Of a stretch of 64,000 bases of DNA, positions 1-9,923 are shown piece after piece. The stretch is from JAKAVN01 sp963734845 (GTDB lineage Bacteria; Desulfobacterota; Binatia; Binatales; Binataceae), in contig CAVTIS010000001.1 in assembly GCA_963734845.1 (NCBI GenBank), positions 124,001 through 188,000 on the forward strand, in the 5' to 3' direction. A program made the translations under genes and the position numbers. The notes under the pieces are model-generated. The model worked only from the letters and a program-made list of their open reading frames with translations, ran no database searches and was not told where the DNA came from. How positions within the stretch are numbered: the first letter of the stretch is position 1; each line of letters starts with the position of its first letter.

Positions 1-1
1 G

Positions 2-1075
2 GAGTTCCATCGTTCGGTCGCCGACGTCGCCTTCACGATCACCGCCACGCTGATTATGCGTCCGGTGGGGGCCTTGCTGTTCGGCTGGATGGCCGATCGA
101 TGGGGCCGCCGACTGCCCCTGATGATCGACGTGATTTTCTATTCTGTCGTCGAGATGCTGAGCGGCCTTGCGCCGAACTACACCGTCTTTCTGGTGCTCC
201 GTGCGCTCTATGGAATCGGGATGGGCGGAGAGTGGGGCGTCGGGGCGTCGCTCGCGATGGAGGCGGTGCCGGCGCGATGGCGCGGGACGCTATCAGGTGT
301 CCTGCAGGAGGGTTACTCGGCCGGTTACCTGCTCGCGGCGGCCGCTTATTTTTTTATCTTCCCGCATTTTGGATGGCGCCCGATGTTCATCATCGGCGGT
401 TTGCCCGCGATGCTCACGCTCTACATCCGGACCAAGGTGCCGGAGTCGCCGGCGTGGGAGCGGATGCGCCCGGACACGCGTAAAATCCTGCGCGCGGTGC
501 GCGCCAACCTGTCACTGTTCATATACCTGGTCGTCCTGATGACGATGATGAATTTGATGGGGCACGCGACCCAGGACATGTATCCGACCTTTCTTCAGCA
601 CGAGCGCGGCCTTGACCCGCGTGCGGTCGCGACGATGGCCGTGATCTATACTTCCGGCGCCCTAGTGGGCGGAATCGTAGTGGGATGGCTCTCGGACCGT
701 ATCGGGCGGCGGCGCGCGATGGCGGGGGCCACGCTGCTCGCCGTGCTGGCGGTGCCGCTATGGGTTTTTCCGCATTCGTTCGGATGGCTGGCGGCCGGCG
801 CGCTCATGATGCAGTTCATGGTCCAGGGCGCCTGGGGAGTGATCCCTGTGCATCTCTCGGAACTGTCTCCGCCACAGGCGCGCGGGTTATTCACGGGGCT
901 GGCCTACCAGATAGGCGTGATGTTCGCGGCCAACGCGGCTTTCGTCGAGGCCCTGATGGCCCAGCGGATGTCGTACGCGGCCGCGCTGGCGGTGGTGGGG
1001 TCGGTATCGTTGGCCGGCGCCGCGATCGTGATAAGCCTCGGAACGGAACGTAAGGGGTTCGACCTGCACGCGTAA
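2..1075 (+). CDS. MFS transporter, carboxylate/sialate type (5' truncated)
   Basis: The reading frame is open from base 2, so the gene begins before the window; the first ATG at 56 is internal. The visible 357 codons have alternating hydrophobic segments and two copies of the MFS loop motif, GWMADRWGRR near the start and GWLSDRIGRRR in the second half. The segment RALYGIGMGGEWG is typical of the sialate:H+/lactate-type symporter branch (SHS family). It would move a small organic acid with protons across the inner membrane. The substrate cannot be read from the sequence. Missing residues are probably the first two or so membrane helices. Confidence 0.85.
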   Translation, partial: EFHRSVADVAFTITATLIMRPVGALLFGWMADRWGRRLPLMIDVIFYSVVEMLSGLAPNYTVFLVLRALYGIGMGGEWGVGASLAMEAVPARWRGTLSGVLQEGYSAGYLLAAAAYFFIFPHFGWRPMFIIGGLPAMLTLYIRTKVPESPAWERMRPDTRKILRAVRANLSLFIYLVVLMTMMNLMGHATQDMYPTFLQHERGLDPRAVATMAVIYTSGALVGGIVVGWLSDRIGRRRAMAGATLLAVLAVPLWVFPHSFGWLAAGALMMQFMVQGAWGVIPVHLSELSPPQARGLFTGLAYQIGVMFAANAAFVEALMAQRMSYAAALAVVGSVSLAGAAIVISLGTERKGFDLHA

Positions 1076-1230
1076 GCTGCATGCGACGAGGGCGCTTTCG
1101 CTTTGAGAAGACGTCGTCGCAGCGCGATCTACTAGCGATTTCGCGTCAGTCGCTTTCGGTTTATGCCCGCGCGCCCTCCAGAAAAGGGAAGGCAGAAAAA
1201 AAATAATGCTTACGTTAGAATAAATCGTAC

Positions 1231-3921
1231 ATGCGCTGGACCACAGACAAAATCCGTCAATCGTTCCTCGATTTCTTCAAGGGCCGCGGCCATCAAATCG
1301 TGCCCTCGGCCTCGCTGGTGCCCAAGGGTGACCCGACGCTGTTGTTCACCAACGCCGGGATGGTCCCCTTTAAGGATTATTTTCTCGGTATTCGCACACC
1401 TGCGGCGGCGCGCGTGGCGGATTGCCAGAAGTGCCTCAGAATTTCCGGCAAGCACAATGACCTCGAAGCAGTCGGCCGCGATTCGTACCATCACACGTTC
1501 TTCGAGATGCTCGGCAACTGGTCGTTCGGCGATTACTACAAACGTGAAGCGATCGAATTCCACTGGAAGCTGATTAACGAAGTTTGGGGCATCTCTGCCG
1601 ACCGCCTGTGGGCGACGGTTTACAAGGACGACGACGAGGCCGAGCAGGCGTGGCTCGAACTCGGATACCTGCCGCGCGAACGCGTGCTCCGATGCGGCGA
1701 AAAGGACAATTTCTGGGAGATGGGCGAGACCGGGCCGTGCGGCCCGTGCTCCGAGATCCATATCGACCGCGGCGAACAGGCTTGCGACAGAAGTCCGCAT
1801 CCCGGAGTCGAATGCGCCGTGAACGTCGAGGGCTGCTCGCGGTTTATCGAACTGGCGAATCTCGTCTTCATCGAATACAACCGCGACGCGAGCGGCAGGC
1901 TGACGCCGCTGCCGATGAAACACGTTGACACCGGCACGGGCCTTGAGCGCGTCGCGTCGGTGTTGCAAAGCCCGGAGTCCGGTCGCCCGTTGGGCAACTA
2001 CGACATTGATCTGTTCCAGACGATCATCAAAGCGATTGAAGAGATCTCGTCCGGTGCGGGGATAAAAACTGGAATTGCTCCGACTCCACTACCGTCACGC
2101 TACGCTTCGTCGCCGGAAACGGATATTTCGTTCCGTGCGATAGCAGACCACGCTCGTGCAATCAGCTTTCTAATCGCCGAAGGTCTGAATCCGGGAAACA
2201 CTGACCGAGAGTATGTTCTTCGACGTTTGATCCGGAGAGCTGCTCGTCATGGACGTTACCTGGGAATCAAGCGGCCATTTCTCGCACGGGTTTGCGAAGG
2301 TGTCCGCGAAGCTATGGGCAAAGCCTATGACGAGCTGAATACGCAAGCCGCGCGCATACAAAATATCGTCACTCAGGAAGAGGAGCGTTTCGGCGAAACG
2401 CTGGATCGCGGACTCGAGCTCATCGAGGCCGAGGGTAAGAGGCTCAAGCAAGCGAACGCCGATACGCTATCCGGCGAGGTCGCCTTCCGTCTCTACGACA
2501 CGTACGGATTTCCGCTCGATTTGACCCAAGACGAAATGCGCCGCCGCGGCTACGAGGTCGACGTCGCGGGTTTCGAGCGCCTGATGGAAGAGCAGCGCGA
2601 GCGTGGACGCGCCGCACGTAAAGACGACGCGATTGCGCCCGAAATAAAACTTGACGCCGGCGCCGCCTCGCGCTTTATCGGACACCATCGCTACGACACC
2701 GAGTCCGAGGTCCTCGCGGCTCATCGCGACGGCGATGACCGCGTCCTCCTTGTAACCGCCGAAACGAGCTTCTATCCCGAAGGTGGTGGTCAGATTGGCG
2801 ACCGCGGCGTAATCGAGTCCGCGACCGGCGCGCTCCTCGAGGTTGTCGATACGCGCAAGGCGGACGGCTCGATTCTCCATGTCGGCCGGCTGCTCCGCGG
2901 CGACCTGGGCGATTTCGATCGCGGCCGGCGCGTCACGCTGAGCGTCGATCGGGCGCGCCGTGACGCCGCGATGCTTAATCATTCCGCGACTCACATCCTG
3001 CACTATGCGCTGCGCGACGTGCTCGGTACGGGAGTCCATCAGGCGGGCTCGCTGGTTGCGCCCGACCGTCTGCGCTTCGACTTCGCGCACACGGGCCCGG
3101 TAGGCGAGGGCGACTTGGCGACGATCGAGGAGGAGATCAACGCACGTATCCGCGAAAACGCGGAGGTCGCGACCGAAGAGATGGCCTATGACGACGCGCT
3201 CAAGGCTGGCGCGCTCGCGTTCTTCGGCGACAAGTATGGCGACGTCGTGCGTGTGGTCCGGATGGGCGATTTCTCGGTCGAACTGTGCGGCGGCACGCAC
3301 GTCAGCCGCACCGGCGATATAGGGGTTTTCAAATTCGAGGCGGAATCCGGCGTCGCCGCGGACGTGCGCCGAATCGAGGCCGCGACGGGTCAGGGGGCGC
3401 TTGAGGCGATTCGCCGCCGCGAGCGAATCCTTGAAGCCATCGGCGGCCATCTGGGAGCGCGCGACGACGCCGCGGTCGAGCGCCTCGAGCGCCTGCTCGC
3501 GCGCGAGAAGGAGCTTGAGAAAAAGCTCCGCGCGCTAGAACAAAAGCTGGTGGCCGGCGACGGCGCGGCGGGCGGCGCGGATGCCGAGAAGGTCCACGAG
3601 GCCGGCGGCGGCGTGAAGGTCGTTACGCGGCGCGTCGAAGGCGTTGACTCGCGCGCGTTGCGTGAAATGGCCGACCGGATGCGCCAAAAATATGGCTCCG
3701 CGGTAGTTGCGATCGGCTCGGTAGTCGACGGCAAGGTCGCGATCCTGGTCGCGGTCACGCCCGACCTGACCAGCCGAATCAAAGCCGGCGACATCGTCAA
3801 GCAGATTGCTCCGATTGTCGGCGGAACTGGTGGCGGGCGGCCGGACTTCGCGCAGGCGGGAGGCCGCGACCCCTCGCGGCTAGACGAAGCGCTGGAACGC
3901 GTCACCGCGTTAGTCGCGTAA
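1231..3921 (+). CDS. alaS: Alanyl-tRNA synthetase
   Basis: Charges tRNA-Ala with alanine in the cytoplasm. The 896 aa length is normal for a full enzyme. The N-terminal class II catalytic domain starts directly (IRQSFLDFFKGRGH, then the GDPTLLFTNAGM region). The editing domain has the metal site HSATH (H584, H588) and CGGTH (C686, H690). A coiled coil and the C-Ala domain end in GGTGGGRPDFAQAGG, the usual DHHA1-type tail. The ATG at 1231 matches the family N-terminus but has no obvious Shine-Dalgarno. A TAGAAT box at 1216-1221 lies so close that the mRNA could be nearly leaderless (inference). Codon and base composition drop in GC within roughly 2040-2340. Confidence 0.98.
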   Translation: MRWTTDKIRQSFLDFFKGRGHQIVPSASLVPKGDPTLLFTNAGMVPFKDYFLGIRTPAAARVADCQKCLRISGKHNDLEAVGRDSYHHTFFEMLGNWSFGDYYKREAIEFHWKLINEVWGISADRLWATVYKDDDEAEQAWLELGYLPRERVLRCGEKDNFWEMGETGPCGPCSEIHIDRGEQACDRSPHPGVECAVNVEGCSRFIELANLVFIEYNRDASGRLTPLPMKHVDTGTGLERVASVLQSPESGRPLGNYDIDLFQTIIKAIEEISSGAGIKTGIAPTPLPSRYASSPETDISFRAIADHARAISFLIAEGLNPGNTDREYVLRRLIRRAARHGRYLGIKRPFLARVCEGVREAMGKAYDELNTQAARIQNIVTQEEERFGETLDRGLELIEAEGKRLKQANADTLSGEVAFRLYDTYGFPLDLTQDEMRRRGYEVDVAGFERLMEEQRERGRAARKDDAIAPEIKLDAGAASRFIGHHRYDTESEVLAAHRDGDDRVLLVTAETSFYPEGGGQIGDRGVIESATGALLEVVDTRKADGSILHVGRLLRGDLGDFDRGRRVTLSVDRARRDAAMLNHSATHILHYALRDVLGTGVHQAGSLVAPDRLRFDFAHTGPVGEGDLATIEEEINARIRENAEVATEEMAYDDALKAGALAFFGDKYGDVVRVVRMGDFSVELCGGTHVSRTGDIGVFKFEAESGVAADVRRIEAATGQGALEAIRRRERILEAIGGHLGARDDAAVERLERLLAREKELEKKLRALEQKLVAGDGAAGGADAEKVHEAGGGVKVVTRRVEGVDSRALREMADRMRQKYGSAVVAIGSVVDGKVAILVAVTPDLTSRIKAGDIVKQIAPIVGGTGGGRPDFAQAGGRDPSRLDEALERVTALVA

Positions 3922-4097
3922 GGTATCTTGTAACTTCCTCTCAATCGCGCGCTTGATTTGCGCGCACTTAATTTGCGCGTCACAAGGCCGGGCTTTAAAA
4001 GTGAGCGCGAAAAGCGCTACGATCCTCGGCAACGCGGCGGTCGAACTGGCCCAGATTTTTTACGCCGCGAATAGACCCCACGAGGCTTAGCAACACC

Positions 4098-5114
<1,017 letters not shown>

Positions 5115-5118
5115 AGCG

Positions 5119-5661
5119 GTGGCGGTCGCGCTCCGATGCGAGACCGGCCGCGGGCGGCCGTACGCGGCGCGATTGCGCGCCGACGCGCGCCGGCTGATGG
5201 CGCTCGTAGGGGTTGCGGCGTGCGAGCTGTCGATAGTGATCGCTGACGACGAATTTGTGCGTGCGCTCAACCGCGAGTTTCGTGGCAAGGATCGGCCGAC
5301 CGACGTGTTGTCGTTCTCGCAGCTCGAGGAAGCGCCTCCCGAACACGCGTCCCCGGAGCCGGCGCCAGCAGGCTCTCCGCTGGCGCCGGCTCCGGGGACG
5401 GCGCTGGGCGACGTCGTGATTTCGGTGGACACGGCGCGCCGCCAGGCGCGGCGGCTCGCCGTCACGCCGGCGGCTCGGATGCGCAGGCTGCTGGTGCATG
5501 GATTGCTGCATCTGCTGGGCTACGATCATGAGCGCTCGCCCGCCGAGGCGCGGCGGATGTTCGCGCGTGAGCGCGAACTAGCCGCTGCGCTCCGGCGTGC
5601 GGGCGCTCCGCGCGTCGCGCGGCGGACAAAGCCCGCGGCGACGGCGCGGTCAAAAAAATGA
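5119..5661 (+). CDS. ybeY: Endoribonuclease YbeY (16S rRNA maturation)
   Basis: A single-strand endoribonuclease used in 16S rRNA 3'-end processing and ribosome quality control. The zinc site is the classic HGLLHLLGYDH motif (H127, H131, H137). The GTG start at 5119 has AAGGAA just upstream, inside the end of phoH. At 180 aa it is somewhat longer than usual. About 19 extra Pro/Ala-rich residues (about 77-95) sit between DVLSFSQLEE and LGDVVIS and are encoded by a perfect 22-bp inverted repeat. The stop overlaps the next gene as ATGA, suggesting coupled translation. Confidence 0.94.
   Translation: MAVALRCETGRGRPYAARLRADARRLMALVGVAACELSIVIADDEFVRALNREFRGKDRPTDVLSFSQLEEAPPEHASPEPAPAGSPLAPAPGTALGDVVISVDTARRQARRLAVTPAARMRRLLVHGLLHLLGYDHERSPAEARRMFARERELAAALRRAGAPRVARRTKPAATARSKK
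5348..5400. repeat. Perfect 22-bp inverted repeat inside ybeY
   Basis: The left arm 5348-5369 and right arm 5379-5400 are exact reverse complements around a 9-base loop. The palindrome is in frame and encodes most of the Pro/Ala-rich loop inserted in YbeY. It looks like an in-gene palindromic element, comparable in principle to those known in Rickettsia. Confidence 0.9.
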
Positions 5662-6209
5662 CCGCGCGGGACCTGCAAATGCCATCGGCCGCGATGCTGA
5701 CGCATTTCACGCGGGCCGGAAAAACGTCATCAGCCCTCGACAACCTGGTTGCGATTCTGCGCGACGGCGTCATCCGCGGGTCGGCCCGGATGGTGCGCGA
5801 GGGGCGTGCCGTCGTATGCCTGTTCGACGTGCCGGTGCGTGATTTGCATGCGCTGCTTGACCGGCGCAATCGTCGCCGCTATGAGCCGTTCGGGATCGCG
5901 ATCGAGAAACGCTATGCTTTCCGGGCGGGCGCGCGGCCGGTCATCTATATGCCGTGGCTCGAGGCCGAAAATTTGCTCGCGCCGGGCGAGCGATGGCGTG
6001 CGGTGGCTCTTGAGCTTGAACGGAAGACCCCCATTGATTGGAGCTATGAGCGCGAGTGGCGGCTCGCGGGAGACCTGGTTTTGCCCGCCGGCCGCGCTGT
6101 TGCGTTGGTCGAGACCTGGCACGACGCCGATGAAATCTATGATCGCTTCCAGGGCCATCCGCCATGCGCCGGAGTGATACCGCTTCGCGAGCTGTTTGGG
6201 ACATCTTGA
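5658..6209 (+). CDS. AbiGi-like (DUF2971-type) protein
   Basis: 183 aa, starting at the ATG that overlaps the ybeY stop. The layout is LTHFTRAG near the N-terminus, then a V-CLFDVPV segment, a GIAIEK segment, RPVIYMP and finally YEREWR. This order (HFT, CFCDIP-like, G-G-I, P-V-Y, EREWR) is the one I recall for the AbiGi antitoxin family of abortive phage resistance and for related DUF2971 proteins. The biochemical function of those proteins is poorly known. No AbiGii-type toxin partner is adjacent, and the gene sits inside a housekeeping string ahead of lnt. The family assignment is from pattern memory, so confidence is moderate. Confidence 0.6.
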   Translation: MTARDLQMPSAAMLTHFTRAGKTSSALDNLVAILRDGVIRGSARMVREGRAVVCLFDVPVRDLHALLDRRNRRRYEPFGIAIEKRYAFRAGARPVIYMPWLEAENLLAPGERWRAVALELERKTPIDWSYEREWRLAGDLVLPAGRAVALVETWHDADEIYDRFQGHPPCAGVIPLRELFGTS

Positions 6210-7828
6210 ACGGCCCTCTCAATACCCCGACTCGCCTCGTCCTATGCGTCATCAGCGGTGTCGCGCTGGGTGTGGCTTTTCCCAAGTTCGACATCAACCT
6301 CCTTGCGTGGGTCGCTTTCGTTCCGCTGCTCCAGGCGATCGAGGGCGAGAGCATGGGCCGCGTGTTCGGCTACGCCTTCTTCCAAGGGTTGGTGTGCTAC
6401 GTCGTATCGCTTTACTGGATCGAATTCACGTTGCATCACTTCGCGAGCGTCAACCCAATCCTGGCCGCCGGACCCCTAGTGCTGCTGGCCGCGATTATGG
6501 CGTTGTTTGCGGGACTTGCGATTTGGGCCGCGCAGTTTGCGACCGTGCGCCTCGGCTTGCCGATCTTCGTCACGCTGCCGATCGCGTGGCCGGCGGTCGA
6601 GTGGCTCCGCAGCTTTTTTCCGATCGGGTTTCCATGGAACCTGCTCGGTTATACTGCCTATCGCAACCTCGAACTGATCCAGTTCGCCGAGATAACCGGC
6701 GTATACGGCGTTTCGGCTCTGATCGTGTTCTTCAACGCGGTGGTTTTCGTCGTGCTGTTCGGGCGTCATTCGCGCCGCGTTCAGACCTGGAGCCTCGGCA
6801 CGCTGACGGCTCTGATGCTGGCGGTACTGGTCTTCGGGGCGATCCGAATAAACACGCTGGGATCGCAGGCGCCGGCCGGGAAAATCCGGGTCGCGATGGT
6901 ACAGGGCAACATCCCGCAGAGCATCAAGTGGGACCCGGCGTTTCTCGATACCAGTTTCAGCGTCTACGTTGACCAGACTCAGCAGGCCGCACGCCAGCAC
7001 GTTGACCTGGTGATATGGCCGGAGGCGGCGGCGGCGTTTTTCTTTCAGCCGACTGCGCTTTATCCACCGCGCTTCGCTGGCGACGCTATCTATCGCGACC
7101 GTCTGCTCAAGCTGGCGGTCGATACCGGCGATCCGATCCTGTTCGGCGCGCCGGCGATCGGGGTCGCCGCTGACGGCCAGATCGGTACCTACAACCGCGC
7201 CTACCTGGTCTCGAGCACAGGCAAGGTGGTCGACTACTACGACAAGATTCAACTGGTGCCGTTCGGCGAGTACGTGCCGATGCGTCCCTTGCTGGGCCTC
7301 CTCGTCAATCGCATCGTACATGGCTTCGGCGACATGATCGCGGGCACTGTGCAGACGCTATTCCCGGTAAAGGGCGCACGGCTCGGCGTGCTGATCTGCT
7401 ACGAGAGCGTTTTTCCCGATCTTACGCGGCGCGAGGTAAAGCGCGGCGCCGACGTGCTGGTCAACATCACCAATGACGCGTGGTACGGCGAGAGTTCGGC
7501 GCCGTACCAGTTGCTCGCGATGGCGGCGATGCGCGCGGTGGAGACCAAAGTCCCGATAGTGCGGGTGGCCAACACGGGGGTAAGCTCGATCATCGACGCC
7601 GACGGCAGCATCACGGCGCGCACGCCGCTGTTCAAGCGCGGCACCGAGATCGAAGACGTGAGCTGGCGTCCGCGGCGGACGGTTTACACGATGGTCGGCG
7701 ATCTATTCTCGGAGATTTGCTTCGTCCTCACGCTGGTCGGGGTGCTGCTCGCGGTCCTGCGCGGCCCCGGCGCGCAAACCATACCGTCGCCGGTCGCTGG
7801 AGCCCTCAATCGCAACGGGAGCAGTTGA
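6164..7828 (+). CDS. lnt: Apolipoprotein N-acyltransferase
   Basis: An inner-membrane enzyme that adds the third acyl chain to lipoproteins, preparing them for Lol sorting in Gram-negatives. An N-terminal block of hydrophobic helices is followed by a nitrilase-like periplasmic domain and a last C-terminal helix. The catalytic triad is visible as E287 (WPEAA), K361 (YDKIQLVPFGEY) and C412 (ICYESVFPD). The ATG at 6164 overlaps the previous gene by 46 bases; a TTG at 6206 that overlaps its stop is an alternative that still leaves the first helix intact. The length (554 aa) is normal to slightly long. Confidence 0.95.
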   Translation: MRRSDTASRAVWDILNGPLNTPTRLVLCVISGVALGVAFPKFDINLLAWVAFVPLLQAIEGESMGRVFGYAFFQGLVCYVVSLYWIEFTLHHFASVNPILAAGPLVLLAAIMALFAGLAIWAAQFATVRLGLPIFVTLPIAWPAVEWLRSFFPIGFPWNLLGYTAYRNLELIQFAEITGVYGVSALIVFFNAVVFVVLFGRHSRRVQTWSLGTLTALMLAVLVFGAIRINTLGSQAPAGKIRVAMVQGNIPQSIKWDPAFLDTSFSVYVDQTQQAARQHVDLVIWPEAAAAFFFQPTALYPPRFAGDAIYRDRLLKLAVDTGDPILFGAPAIGVAADGQIGTYNRAYLVSSTGKVVDYYDKIQLVPFGEYVPMRPLLGLLVNRIVHGFGDMIAGTVQTLFPVKGARLGVLICYESVFPDLTRREVKRGADVLVNITNDAWYGESSAPYQLLAMAAMRAVETKVPIVRVANTGVSSIIDADGSITARTPLFKRGTEIEDVSWRPRRTVYTMVGDLFSEICFVLTLVGVLLAVLRGPGAQTIPSPVAGALNRNGSS

Positions 7829-7937
7829 CGGTGCGCCGCCATCGGCGGCTAGTTTCAAGGCCATTAAGCTGCGGGCCCGCATCTGACACAATGATCGATG
7901 TAGCGGATAATGCATCCGCACGGAGTGAGACGAACGA

Positions 7938-9069
7938 ATGGAACTCAGCCAAATGCGCGATCAGGTAGCCGACTTCGAGAACCGCACCGAAAAACTCGGG
8001 AGGCGTCTTTGACGTCGCCAGCCTCAAAGCTCGCCACGAAGAACTGCTGAAAGAGACCGGCAAGCCCGGCTTCTGGGACCGGCCCGATACCGCCCAGGCC
8101 ACGCTCAAGGAAAACGACCGCCTGAACGAACTGCTCACGGGCTTCGAGCGGTTGCGCGCGACGCTCGACGAGGCGCGGCTCTTTCTCTCGATGGCCGAGG
8201 AAGAGGGTCGCGACGATTCCGAGGCGGCGCGCGAGACCGAAGCGGCCCTTGACAAGACGCGCGCTGAAATCGAACGCCAGGAATTGCAGGTGATGCTCGG
8301 TGGCGAGTACGACCGGCTCGGCGCCATCCTCTCGATCCATCCGGGCGCAGGCGGGCTGGAGGCACAGGACTGGGCCGAGATGCTGTTCCGGCTGTACCTG
8401 CGGTGGGCCGAGCGGCGCGGCTACAAGACCGAGCTTGCCGACCTCCAGCCGGGCGACGGCGGTGGAATCAAGAGCGCGACCATCACCGTCGAAGGCGACT
8501 ACGCCTATGGGTATCTCAAGGCCGAAGCCGGGATTCATCGGCTGGTGCGCATCTCTCCCTTCGACGCCAACGCACGCCGCCATACCTCGTTCGCCTCGGT
8601 CTTCGTCTTTCCGGCGATCGATGACAAGGTCGAGGTAATAATCAATCCGGCCGATTTGCGCGTCGATACGTTCCGCGCGAGCGGCGCCGGCGGCCAGCAC
8701 GTCAACAAGACTGACTCCGCGGTGCGAATGACGCATTTTCCAAGCGGCATTGTCGTGAGCTGCCAGAACGAGCGCTCGCAACATAAGAATCGTGCGATGG
8801 CGATGAAGATTCTGCGCGCGCGGCTGTTCGAGCTCGAAGAACGTAAGAAGCGCGAGCAGTTCGAGCAGTTTACCAAGGAGAAAAAGGACATCACCTGGGG
8901 CAGCCAGATCCGTTCCTACGTCCTGCAACCGTATCGCATGGTCAAGGACCATCGCACCGGCATCGAGATTGGCAACACCGACGCCGTGCTTGACGGCGCG
9001 ATCGATCCGTTTATCGAGGCCTACCTGATGGGCGTGCGAAAGTCGGGTGCCGAGGTGGCGCCGGCCTGA
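7938..9069 (+). CDS. prfB: Peptide chain release factor 2, with programmed +1 frameshift
   Basis: Recognises UGA/UAA and releases the finished peptide. The GGQ motif is in ASGAGGQHVNKTDSAV. The gene needs a +1 shift: an initial frame from the ATG at 7938 runs 24 codons to CTT followed by TGA at 8010-8012, preceded by GGGAGG at 7998-8003. This is the RF2 autoregulatory site, with the slippery CTT-TGA-C context and an internal Shine-Dalgarno-like stimulator. Skipping T8010 continues in the long frame from GAC 8011 to the stop at 9067-9069, for 376 aa in all. An annotation starting at 8152 would lose the N-terminal domain. Confidence 0.95.
7998..8013 (+). promoter_or_regulatory. RF2 programmed +1 frameshift site
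   Basis: GGGAGG, a short spacer, then CTTTGAC. Low RF2 slows termination at the internal TGA and favours slipping into the +1 frame, so RF2 controls its own synthesis (established for prfB). The protein frame before and after the site matches RF2 homologues. Confidence 0.93.
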
Positions 9070-9182
9070 GGCGTCCGCGCTTGCAGCGCGCGTCCGCGAT
9101 GGCGCAAAAATCATACGGCGCGTGCATGAGGCCGCGCTCCCCGTCCGCAGCATCAACTAAGGATGCAATGCAAGGAGATTCT

Positions 9183-9875
9183 ATGATCGACGTATATTTC
9201 TGGATGACACCCAATGGCTACAAGGTGACCATCGCGCTCGAGGAGTTGGGGATTCCCTACAACGTTATTCCGATCAATATCGGCAAGGGCGATCAGTTCA
9301 AGCCCGAGTTTCTCAAGGTCAGCCCCAACAACAAGATTCCCGCGATGGTCGATCCTGAGGGGCCGGGCGGCAAGCCGATCTCGATCTTCGAGTCCGGCGC
9401 GATTCTGATTTATCTGGCCGAGAAGAGCGGAAAACTGATGCCAAAGGAGCCGCACGGGCGCTACAACGTGCTCGAGTGGCTGATGTTTCAGATGGCGAGT
9501 GTCGGTCCGATGCTCGGCCAGGCGCATCACTTCCGCCGCTATGCGCCCGAGCAGATCCAGTACGCCATCGATCGCTACACCAACGAAGCCAAGCGCATCT
9601 ACAACGTGATCGACAAACGTCTGGCCGAGGCGCCATACCTTGCCGGAGACTATTCGATCGCTGACATCGCCACCTACCCGTGGCTCCGCCCGCATAAATG
9701 GCAGGGGCAGGACCTCGAGGACTTCCCGCATCTCAAGCGCTGGTACGACGAGTTGGAAAAGCGCCCCGCAGTGCAGAAAGGATGCGCGGTCATGTCCGAG
9801 CATCTGCATCATGGGCCGCCGGACAAGCAGTCGTGGCAAACGCTGTTCGGTCCCAAGCAGTACGAGAAGCGCTAG
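9183..9875 (+). CDS. Glutathione S-transferase, YfcG/YghU-like
   Basis: A two-domain GST fold of 230 aa. The thioredoxin-like N-terminus contains the VSPNNKIPAMVDPEG loop and the ESGAILIYLAEK glutathione-binding segment. The all-helical C-terminus carries GDYSIADIATYPW, the usual N-capping box region. The TPNGYKV start resembles the disulfide-bond reductase (YfcG/Ure2p-like) group, which acts on glutathionylated or disulfide substrates. The start at 9183 follows AAGGAGA; the frame is open further upstream but without family similarity. It converges with panE. Confidence 0.92.
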   Translation: MIDVYFWMTPNGYKVTIALEELGIPYNVIPINIGKGDQFKPEFLKVSPNNKIPAMVDPEGPGGKPISIFESGAILIYLAEKSGKLMPKEPHGRYNVLEWLMFQMASVGPMLGQAHHFRRYAPEQIQYAIDRYTNEAKRIYNVIDKRLAEAPYLAGDYSIADIATYPWLRPHKWQGQDLEDFPHLKRWYDELEKRPAVQKGCAVMSEHLHHGPPDKQSWQTLFGPKQYEKR

Positions 9876-9891
9876 AGCGGATCGCATGCGG

Positions 9892-9923
9892 CGCGCATCG
9901 CGGGCGATCAGCCGCGATGCGCG
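9892..9923. terminator. Perfect 12-bp hairpin between convergent gst and panE
   Basis: Arms 9892-9903 and 9912-9923 pair exactly around an 8-base loop. The panE stop codon (9908-9910, minus strand) lies in the loop. No T-run follows on either strand, so it is more likely a transcript-end stabiliser or pause site than a classic intrinsic terminator. Confidence 0.5.
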
